This document shows positions 56,983-64,000 of a stretch of 64,000 bases of DNA, in pieces. Position 1 is the stretch's first letter, and the number at the start of each line of letters is the position of its first letter. The position numbers were made by a program, and so were the translations under genes. The stretch comes from Methanosarcina vacuolata Z-761 (GTDB taxonomy: Archaea > Halobacteriota > Methanosarcinia > Methanosarcinales > Methanosarcinaceae). The notes under the pieces were generated by a model. It did no database searches and was not told the origin of the DNA. It saw only the letters and a program-made list of their open reading frames with translations. Location: contig NZ_CP009520.1 of assembly GCF_000969905.1 (NCBI RefSeq), positions 3,038,001-3,102,000 of the forward strand, read 5' to 3'.

Positions 56983-57325
56983 ACTGTCATCGTAAATCTG
57001 ATCTTATTGTTATCGTAAATCTGATCTTATTGTTATCGTAAATCTGATCTTATTGTTATCGTAAATCTGATCTTATTGTTATCGTAAATCTGATCTTATT
57101 GTGTAACTATTCAGCCTATATAAAACAACATCAATAGCCACCTTGTTTAATATTTAATGAGCACTTTTTTGGAAGGTTCATTTTTTTAAATTGTTGGTTA
57201 TTGATTGCGTTTTTCAGTCTTGCATGGGTTAGCAATTTCACGTATGTGACAACTCTGAATCAACATCAGTAGATTGATTTGGGGCACCTGAATAGTTACC
57301 TTATTGTTATCGTAAATCTGATCTT
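56983..57325. repeat. 23-bp tandem repeat array interrupted by a MITE
   Basis: Five units of ATTGTTATCGTAAATCTGAT plus CTT lie at 56983-57097. The sixth unit begins at 57098, is interrupted by the insertion at 57103-57299, and resumes at 57300-57325. Confidence 0.92.
57103..57299. mobile_element. 197-bp MITE with 12-bp perfect terminal inverted repeats and 8-bp target duplication
   Basis: GTAACTATTCAG at the left end and CTGAATAGTTAC at the right end are exact reverse complements. The element is flanked by CTTATTGT at 57095-57102 and 57300-57307. Removing the element and one duplicate restores a regular 23-bp repeat unit. The core is non-coding. A partial copy of the left end lies at 21951-21987. 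Confidence 0.85.
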
Positions 57326-58072
57326 ATTTTGGATCTGCAGCTGTTCATTTCAGACTTATTTCTGCTTATTTGCAGATTTGATAGCCCTTGAGTAAATCTA
57401 ATGTTTTTTTAGAGTTTTTAGTTCGAGCTGAACCATTTTATTCACGCTTTTAACTTTAGACATATTAATAAATATTTTTGCTTAAAACAGAGCTAGTTTA
57501 TCCACTTAAACACTTATAAGACCTCAAATTAAAGAACCTGTTAAAATAAAAACGAGTGCAAATCTATATATAATTATAAATATTTTTTATTATATAAAAT
57601 TCGCTGTAACCAGATAACTATCTGAATCTGGTTTTACTTGCTTTGTTGCATGATTGCACAGGATTCTTGGTTCGTTTGAATCCTCTTTTACTCTTTAAAC
57701 GGTGAAGCTTCGTAAAACGAATGAGTGCTGCAGGGATGCGCACAAATTAACCCACAGATTATACGCAGTTACCAGTTCGGCATAGACAGACTAATTAATT
57801 CTGCAACAGGGCAGCTATACTTGAATCTGCGTATTTTCAGAAGCTTCGTCCAGGATGAGTTATGACCTCATGTAAACTATTTGAGAGGAACGACTCTTAT
57901 TGTCTCGATCCCTCAATAGGTAAAACTTTAAAAAAACACCAATCTCTACAGAAACACAATACAACCTACCTTACTTTGAACAGGTTCTTCTACCTGACAA
58001 CGGTAAAAACAGTCTCGGGATCTCAAAACCAGACCTCTGAAAGATGGCTTTACAGCATAAGGAGGGGCTGGA
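57326..58072. other. gap without recognised gene upstream of the MATE gene
   Basis: AT-rich sequence with TATA-like stretches at about 57567-57595 (ATATATAATTATAAATATT). A 73-codon plus frame at 57862-58083 overlaps the MATE start and has no family features. GGAGGGG at 58058-58064 is the MATE ribosome binding site. Confidence 0.45.
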
Positions 58073-59545
58073 ATGGTAAGTGACGAAGAAATGAAATCCG
58101 GGGACATAGTGAATCTATTCTTGAAATTTGCATTCCCGACCGTCGTTGGAGTCGTCATTGCCGGAATCCAGGGAATAATTGATGGCCTTTTTATAGGAAA
58201 TGCTATTGGAAGCCAGGGGCTTGCAGCAATTACCCTTGCCTATCCCGCTTATATGGTTATAATCGCGGTGGGAGTAATTATCGGGATCGGTGCATCAAGT
58301 CTTGCGGCCCTCCAACTTGGAAAGGAGAAACTCAGCCGAGCCCTGGATATAGTACACAATGCTTTTTCCCTGTGTATTCTTGCAGGAGCAGTTTTTACTG
58401 TAGCCGGGCTGATTTTCTGTGAAACTTCAATCAACATCCTTGGAGCCAGCGGGAATGCTCTAGCTTTTGCTCGCGATTACCTGAGGATTATCTTCGCTGG
58501 TTCAGTTTTTATGATCCTTTCGGTTGCCCTTGAACCGCTGGTCAGGAACGACGGGAAACCCCGGCTCTGTATGAACATCATGATTGCAGGGGTAATTGTA
58601 AATCTCGTGCTCGATTACCTTTTTATCATGCATATGGGCATGGGAATGGTGGGTGCCGCCTTTGCCACAATCATTTCCTTTGCTCTCCCGGCATTACTGT
58701 TCATGAATTATCTCTTTGGCAGGGAGGCAAAATTGAAACTCCAACTTAAAGCCATGAAATTCAAACTTAGAACCCAGTTCCAGATTCTTAGAGCTGGTCT
58801 TCCCTCTTTCGTCATGCAGTTTTCACTGGCTCTCATACTCTTTGCGCACAATTACATGCTGCTCAGGTACGGTTCCGAGCTTGCGGTCTCAGCTTACGGC
58901 ATTATAGGATATGTCCTTTCAATATTCTCTATGCTTTTTGAGGGAATAGCCCTGGGAGTGCAGCCGATTATAGGTTTCAATTATGGAGCTGGCTATTATG
59001 AAAGAGTTTCAAAAACCCTGAAACTGACAATTCTTTCATGTGTCTTGACAGGAGTTTTCGGATTTGTATTAATCTACCTTTTTCCCGAAAAAATGGTGCA
59101 GATCTTCAGCCAGGGAGACTCCGAACTTCTGGAAGTTACCCTGCGAGGAATGAAGATTTTCATATTCTCTTTGCTCGTTGAAGGTACCGTGCTTCTCACT
59201 GCTATCTATTTCCAGTCAATAAACCGGGTAAGAGCAGCACTCTTCATCTACCTTGGAAAGATTTTTGTTGTTCTCTTTCCTCTGCTCTTTATCCTGCCGA
59301 TCTTCTTCGGCCTGGATGGAGTGTGGGCTGCATCTCCGGCTACGGAGTATATCATGATGCTGGTAGTTCTGGGAATGCTTTTGAAAGAATTCAAGCTCCT
59401 CAGGCATGCTGCAAAAGCAGAACCCAGGCAATCTGCCGGTACAAAAAAAGCACTACCTGTAGTCAGAAACAGTGGAAAAGCCGATGTTGAGGAAAATCCC
59501 AGACTTGTTACTTTCAAGCCTGCCGAGAAAAGGGAGACATTATGA
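58073..59545 (+). CDS. MATE family multidrug/cation efflux protein
   Basis: The 490-residue protein has twelve membrane segments in two halves. The first helix region reads FAFPTVVGVVIAGIQGIIDG and LFIGNAIGSQGLAAITLAYP, the NorM/DinF-type start. The second half has LFEGIALGVQPIIGFNYGAG, a MATE signature with the conserved QP and NYG. It exports drugs or organic cations in exchange for Na+ or H+. The cytosolic C-terminal tail of about 45 residues (KAEPRQSAGTKKALPVVRNS) is longer than usual. GGAGGGG precedes the ATG. Confidence 0.93.
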   Translation: MVSDEEMKSGDIVNLFLKFAFPTVVGVVIAGIQGIIDGLFIGNAIGSQGLAAITLAYPAYMVIIAVGVIIGIGASSLAALQLGKEKLSRALDIVHNAFSLCILAGAVFTVAGLIFCETSINILGASGNALAFARDYLRIIFAGSVFMILSVALEPLVRNDGKPRLCMNIMIAGVIVNLVLDYLFIMHMGMGMVGAAFATIISFALPALLFMNYLFGREAKLKLQLKAMKFKLRTQFQILRAGLPSFVMQFSLALILFAHNYMLLRYGSELAVSAYGIIGYVLSIFSMLFEGIALGVQPIIGFNYGAGYYERVSKTLKLTILSCVLTGVFGFVLIYLFPEKMVQIFSQGDSELLEVTLRGMKIFIFSLLVEGTVLLTAIYFQSINRVRAALFIYLGKIFVVLFPLLFILPIFFGLDGVWAASPATEYIMMLVVLGMLLKEFKLLRHAAKAEPRQSAGTKKALPVVRNSGKADVEENPRLVTFKPAEKRETL

Positions 59546-59560
59546 GATTCTTCCCTAAAA

Positions 59561-59608
59561 TCCAGTCTTTCTGAGATCCAGTCTTTCTGAGATCCAGTCT
59601 TTCTGAAA
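59561..59608. repeat. 16-bp tandem repeat, 3 units
   Basis: TCCAGTCTTTCTGAGA is repeated three times just after the MATE stop codon. Confidence 0.85.
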
Positions 59609-59704
59609 TCCAACTTTAAGGCTTTAAAATGGAGAAAAAACTCTCCCATTTGACTTTAATATTTTTGATTTCAAACGGAAGCTTCGGATAATAATTTCAA
59701 ATTA

Positions 59705-59752
59705 AAGCGTCAGCTCACGCTTCTGATACTTTATTATTCCTACCTTTTTTTT
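59705..59752 (+). terminator. candidate terminator between MATE and CaxA genes
   Basis: AAGCGT-CAGCTC-ACGCTT (59705-59722) is a 6-bp hairpin, followed by a T-rich run ending in eight T residues at about 59745-59752. The rest of 59609-59899 shows no gene. Confidence 0.45.
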
Positions 59753-59899
59753 CGTTTGATTCTTGAGTTTTCCTCCCTATCTGGCTTGAGGGATAAAAAT
59801 ATCTTTCAGCCTTGTTATTAATACATGAGATGAAAAGGGCTGGTATTCTAAGTCGCCTTATGGTAACTCTTTGCCAGGTGGCAGAGGAGATTCATTAAT

Positions 59900-60964
59900 A
59901 TGGAAAAAACAAAAATCCTGGAAAACATTTTCAAATTATTTCTTATCTTTGTGCCGCTGAGCCTGCTCGCAGAGTATACACACTCTTCGCCCATAGCAAT
60001 TTTTGTTTTAGCTTCGCTTGCAATCATACCCCTTGCGAAATTTATCGGTGAATCGACAGAGGAAATTTCGGCACGTACCGGCCCAGCACTGGGCGGGTTA
60101 TTAAACGCTACCTTCGGGAACGCAACAGAATTAATCATAAGTTTTTTTGCCCTGCAAGCAGGACTTACTGAAATGGTAAAAGCATCGATTACGGGCTCCA
60201 TCATTGGAAATCTGCTTTTGATTCTGGGTATGGCGTTTTTATTCGGAGGTCTCGGAAAAGATGAGCAGGAGTTCAACACGACAGCCGCAAAGACAAGTGC
60301 CTCCACTCTCTTTCTTGCAACTACAGCTATTGTCATGCCGGCTGTTTTCGTCCTTACTTCCGAAAATCCTTCTGATACAATAGTCGAGACCCTGAGCATT
60401 GCAGTTTCGGTCATTATGGCTGTGTCATATCTTGCGAGCCTGCTTTTCTCGCTTCACACCCACAAGCACTTATATACTGTTGATACGGCAGAGTATGTTG
60501 CCAGGTGGAGCGTCAAAAAATCTATTGTGGTTCTTTTCGCATCAACAGTTACGGTTGCTGTTATAAGTGAAATCCTGGTCGGCTCCATAGAACCGCTTGC
60601 TGAAAATCTTGGCTGGACGGAACTATTTATAGGTATGATTTTCATAGCAATTATTGGAAATGCTGCAGAACATGTATCGGCTGTCACAATCGCAATTAAA
60701 AACCGAATGGATCTGGCGCTCCAGATCGCAATCGGCTCGACAACTCAAATCGCTATGTTTGTAGTACCGGTCCTGGTATTCACGAGTTATTTTTTCGAGA
60801 ACCCCATGAATCTGATTTTCACAACTTTCGAACTCGCTGCCATAGTCTCTGCCGTCTTAATGGTCAAATCCATAATAGAAGATGGCAAAAGCAACTGGTT
60901 TGAAGGACTACAGCTTCTTGGAACATATGGAATAATGGCCGTGGTCTCTTTCCTTCATCCATAA
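59900..60964 (+). CDS. Ca2+/H+ antiporter, CaxA type
   Basis: The 354-residue protein has eleven membrane segments in two halves, with the ion-binding repeat motifs GGLLNATFGNATELIISFFA (about residues 65-85) and GNAAEHVSAVTIAIKNRMDL (about residue 252). An acidic loop between them is typical of CAX proteins. It should pump Ca2+ out in exchange for protons. GGCAGAGGAG precedes the ATG. It is unrelated in subfamily to the CaCA protein at 2550, so the window holds two kinds of calcium exchanger. Confidence 0.94.
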   Translation: MEKTKILENIFKLFLIFVPLSLLAEYTHSSPIAIFVLASLAIIPLAKFIGESTEEISARTGPALGGLLNATFGNATELIISFFALQAGLTEMVKASITGSIIGNLLLILGMAFLFGGLGKDEQEFNTTAAKTSASTLFLATTAIVMPAVFVLTSENPSDTIVETLSIAVSVIMAVSYLASLLFSLHTHKHLYTVDTAEYVARWSVKKSIVVLFASTVTVAVISEILVGSIEPLAENLGWTELFIGMIFIAIIGNAAEHVSAVTIAIKNRMDLALQIAIGSTTQIAMFVVPVLVFTSYFFENPMNLIFTTFELAAIVSAVLMVKSIIEDGKSNWFEGLQLLGTYGIMAVVSFLHP

Positions 60965-60965
60965 T

Positions 60966-61100
60966 CGACAAAAAGTAAGCGACAAAAAGTAAGTGACAAA
61001 AAGTAAGTGACAAAAAGTAAGCGACAAAAAGTAAGCGACAAAAAGTAAGCGACAAAAAGTAAGCGACAAAAAGTAAGTGACAAAAAGTAAGTGACAAAAA
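60966..61100. repeat. 14-bp tandem repeat, about 9.5 units
   Basis: CGACAAAAAGTAAG, with C or T at the first position alternating between units, begins 2 bases after the CaxA stop. The minus-strand frames of 68-77 codons over it are repeat artefacts. Confidence 0.92.
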
Positions 61101-61597
61101 TAGGAGTGCAACAATCAGGAAAGAATGTGAGCTTGCAAGATACTTATTTCTTATATATCTTGCAAGTGCCTGGTATAATAATCCAGAATTTCTCTAATTA
61201 TAAAATTAGTGTCTTGAGAATTTAGTTATTGGTCACATGTTGACTCTGAATCGCTATATGTTGATCAGAAGCTATCAAATATTATGCTAAATAATTAAAT
61301 TGCCATGACATCAGGGCTAATATACCCAAACTTTTTTAATTTAAAAAAAGATCAACAAGTAACTAAAAATAGAAAAAATTTTACTTGTACAATTATATAA
61401 TATCTAAGCAGCCTACTTATTTGCCGAGTTTACCTGATATACAAATATAGATGTAATTAAGCTTGATATTTTTGATCCAAAATTATATTATTATCGGGAA
61501 AATCAAGGGCTGTTAATTTCATCCAAAAGCCTGAAGATACAGATTATATAAATTGTACTCTGGCTTTGAGAGATAAAAGCTACGTGGGGGAGGGTAA
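61101..61597. other. gap upstream of the surface protein gene
   Basis: The sequence is AT-rich and carries no gene. The promoter of the following gene is probably within 61440-61560 (ATTATATAAATTG at about 61542-61554). GGGGGAGGG at about 61585-61593 is the ribosome binding site. Confidence 0.45.
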
Positions 61598-63913
61598 ATG
61601 AAAATTAATAGAAAGCTATGTGCAATAGCTTTAGGTTCAACAACCTTAATTATTATATTTTTAGTTTTAATTTCAACTCTAGCATCAGCGACACAGGTGA
61701 CAAGAATTGGTAATGGATCTGATCCTGCTATTTATGGTAACAAAGTAGTATGGACAAATAGTGGTGTCATCCAGGTTTATGATTTGACCGCCGGAACAGT
61801 CACTACAGTTACTTCTTCTGCTGCATCCTATCCGGCTATTTACGGCAACACATTAGTGTGGCATGACGAAAGCAGCAGGACACCAAGGCTTGCAGTATAC
61901 GATATATCAACCGCCGCAAAAACTTACATCACACAGAATGTAGATCAATCCAGCAGACCTGCTATTTACGGCAACAGGATCGTTTGGAGTGCGGATTACA
62001 ATGAATCAAATTACAATTACAACGTGTATATGCGGGACATATCAACTTCCAAACAGACCAAAATTGCAGATGGAAACAGTCCTGACATATATAATAGCAG
62101 GATAACATATGGTTATGAGGATACAGATGGGAGAACCATAGCTGTTTACGATATTAATACTAAGGAAACTACAAATGTACACTCTTCTAGCCAGATATTT
62201 AGTCCCCGTATATACAGTAATAAAGTAATATGGTCAAACTTCTATTCCAGGGACGGATTTATTGAAATGTATGACCTTATTACCAAAAAAACCATAGATG
62301 TTACCAGTGATAATACAGGTAATACCTTATATGGACCTGATGTCATTGCTGATGCGGGAGATGACACCGGTACTCATATTAACATAAACGGAGACAAAAT
62401 CGTATATTCAAAATCTGGCGATGACCAGTTTGGTTATGCAGGTGTATACGTTTATGATATTCCTTCCGCAAAAAGCACTCAAGTCTACATTTATCCAAAA
62501 GAGACTTACACTACACCTGATATATACGAGAACACTATTGTATGGGGAATAGACAGTAACCACGGTGGGGGAGCAGCTAACGATAGCGACAATAATGGTA
62601 TCTATTTGAGTGATCTTTATTACATAAACACCTTGCTACCGGCAGCTGAATTTACTGCCAACGTAACTTCTGGAACTGCACCTTTAGTTGTGTTATTTAC
62701 TGCCAGCGGCATTGATGGAGTTTCGGCTTCATGGCTCTGGGACTTTGGGGACGGAATTACCTCTAAAAATGAAATGAAGGCGACGCACACATTTACGAAA
62801 CCTGGCACATATAACGTTACTCTAAAGGTAACCAGTGCCGCTGGCAATATTTCTATAGACAAAACGGGTTACATAAAGGTCACAAATTCGACCACTCCAG
62901 AAACGGGGGTTCCGGTTGCAAATTTCAGTAGTAACGTTTCCGAGGGGTATGCTCCTCTGGAAGTACAGTTTAATGATTATTCCCAGAATGCAACCTCAAG
63001 GGCATGGGACTTCAATTCCGACGGAAATGCTGACTCAAGTGACCCGAATCCTGTTTATGTATATGAGACTCCTGGTACGTATTCTGTTAACCTGACAATC
63101 TATAATGCAAACGGTTTCTCTTACCTGATTAATACAATAACTGTACTGGAAAACAATTCCAGCGACGACAGTAACTCAAACAGTGACGGAAACAGCAAGA
63201 GCGGTGGTAGTAAAAGCAGTGGTAGCGGAGGTGGAGGAGGTGGTTCTCCTGAGCCTGCAAAAAACATTGAAGTAAAGGAACTTTCACAGGTGTTCATTAC
63301 AAATGGAAAAGAGGTAAAGTTTGATTTTACTAAGAATGCAACCTGCGTTGTTTCTGTGAACTTTGATGCAAAGAAGACTTTGGGCAAAACCACAACCACC
63401 GTAGAGATGTTAAAAGGAAAATCTTCTCTGGTTTCCGAATTACCCTCTGGAGAGATATACAAATCTTTTAATGTTTGGGTTGGGAATGGTGGAATTGCAA
63501 CCTCAAAGAACATAGAAAAACCGACCGTTTGTTTCAAGGTTGAAAAATCCTGGATTGAGGATAAAAAGATCGATCCAGCTTCAATCACCCTTAACAGTTA
63601 CAGAGAGAAAAAATGGGAACAGCTGGAGGTAGAACCATCAGGAAAAGATGACAAATTCCTGTATTTCACAGCAAAAACCCCGGAATTCTCTTCCTTTGCA
63701 ATAACAGGCACAGCAAAAAAAGCCTCTGATGAAACTGTGACAGAACCCCAGCCTGAGACAGAGACAGGAGCAGTTAATAATAACTATATAAATCAAAACG
63801 AGACTGGGAACGAAGGAACGGAAGCTGAACAAAAAATTACATCGACACCTGGATTTGAAATCGGTTTAGGAATAGCTTGTATCCTTAGCGTATTCCTTTA
63901 TAAACGTAAGTAA
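61598..63913 (+). CDS. surface protein with beta-propeller, two PKD domains and PGF-CTERM anchor
   Basis: The 771-residue protein starts with a signal peptide (ALGSTTLIIIFLVLISTLAS). A TolB-like propeller with IYGNKVVW/AIYGNTLVWH repeats covers about residues 32-345. Two PKD domains follow (SWLWDFGDGITSK near 380 and SRAWDFNSDGNADSSDPNP near 468). A Ser/Gly linker then leads into a PGF-pre-PGF domain (EVKELSQVFITNGKEVKFDF to TPEFSSFAITG, about 550-710). It ends STPGFEIGLGIACILSVFLY then KRK, a PGF-CTERM archaeosortase signal. It is probably a cell-envelope adhesin or S-layer associated protein. Confidence 0.93.
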   Translation: MKINRKLCAIALGSTTLIIIFLVLISTLASATQVTRIGNGSDPAIYGNKVVWTNSGVIQVYDLTAGTVTTVTSSAASYPAIYGNTLVWHDESSRTPRLAVYDISTAAKTYITQNVDQSSRPAIYGNRIVWSADYNESNYNYNVYMRDISTSKQTKIADGNSPDIYNSRITYGYEDTDGRTIAVYDINTKETTNVHSSSQIFSPRIYSNKVIWSNFYSRDGFIEMYDLITKKTIDVTSDNTGNTLYGPDVIADAGDDTGTHININGDKIVYSKSGDDQFGYAGVYVYDIPSAKSTQVYIYPKETYTTPDIYENTIVWGIDSNHGGGAANDSDNNGIYLSDLYYINTLLPAAEFTANVTSGTAPLVVLFTASGIDGVSASWLWDFGDGITSKNEMKATHTFTKPGTYNVTLKVTSAAGNISIDKTGYIKVTNSTTPETGVPVANFSSNVSEGYAPLEVQFNDYSQNATSRAWDFNSDGNADSSDPNPVYVYETPGTYSVNLTIYNANGFSYLINTITVLENNSSDDSNSNSDGNSKSGGSKSSGSGGGGGGSPEPAKNIEVKELSQVFITNGKEVKFDFTKNATCVVSVNFDAKKTLGKTTTTVEMLKGKSSLVSELPSGEIYKSFNVWVGNGGIATSKNIEKPTVCFKVEKSWIEDKKIDPASITLNSYREKKWEQLEVEPSGKDDKFLYFTAKTPEFSSFAITGTAKKASDETVTEPQPETETGAVNNNYINQNETGNEGTEAEQKITSTPGFEIGLGIACILSVFLYKRK

Positions 63914-64000
63914 AAAAGCAGAATCTCAGTTCAATACTTAAGGCAACAGATGAGAGGATTAAACTCTCATTTTGTTCTTTTTGGTTCTTTAATCCTGGCA

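Noticed and set aside
56983-57325. Possible CRISPR array in the 23-bp repeat region
   Set aside because: Repeats are directly adjacent with no unique spacers; the only interruption is a MITE with inverted ends and a target duplication.
60864-61114. Leucine/cysteine-rich minus frames of 68-77 codons
   Set aside because: Products of the 14-bp tandem repeat after the CaxA gene; no ribosome binding site.

Overview
The window is archaeal and most likely from Methanosarcina or a very close relative. The evidence is an archaeal-type RNA polymerase operon with split rpoA1/rpoA2 and rpoB1/rpoB2 genes, archaeal S7, S12, S10, L30e, EF-1A and EF-2, surface proteins with YVTN propeller, PKD and PGF-CTERM modules, and long AT-rich intergenic regions full of short tandem repeats and small inverted-repeat elements. 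No rRNA gene or CRISPR array is visible. One tRNA gene, tRNA-Lys(UUU), is present.

Layout. 1-15.2 kb is a mosaic of small accessory genes: zinc-ribbon proteins, a MarC-type membrane protein, an orphan antitoxin-like protein, a Ca2+/Na+ exchanger, a GNAT acetyltransferase, an amino-acid dehydrogenase and an ADP-forming acyl-CoA synthetase alpha chain (both with disturbed 3' ends), an HxlR regulator divergent from a small siroheme reductase, cupin, CGGC, SnoaL, ferredoxin, TrmB and AhpD/CMD proteins. It also holds gene and IS remnants and several MITE-like repeats. 15.7-27.9 kb is a nickel/oligopeptide-type ABC importer: two ATPases, two permeases and three paralogous lipoprotein binding proteins, plus a remnant of a fourth. 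Three class I SAM methyltransferases are interleaved with these genes. 28-34 kb carries an MFS remnant, a processive GT2 glycosyltransferase, a YVTN beta-propeller surface protein and a C39-like peptidase cut off from its signal peptide by inserted repeats.

34.6-48.9 kb is the conserved information-processing block, all on the minus strand: rpoH, rpoB2, rpoB1, rpoA1, rpoA2, then rpl30e, nusA, rps12, rps7, fusA, then tuf and rps10, with tRNA-Lys upstream of rpoH. 49.5-64 kb holds UPF0280, a DUF460 RuvC-like protein, a small secreted protein, a U32 peptidase-family RNA hydroxylase candidate, a MATE transporter, a CaxA Ca2+/H+ antiporter and a large PKD/PGF-CTERM surface protein.

The most unusual signals are as follows. 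(1) The methyltransferase/binding-protein modules around one ABC importer, with a 55-bp segment identical in all three binding-protein genes. (2) A 197-bp MITE with a perfect 8-bp target duplication inside a tandem array. (3) A family of GGCTCTT-ended miniature elements, one of which separates a peptidase from its signal peptide and one of which adjoins a decayed transposase. (4) An apparent ATC start codon for rpoB2. (5) Homopolymer frameshifts in two convergent metabolic genes. All functions are inferred from reading the sequence; no database search was run.
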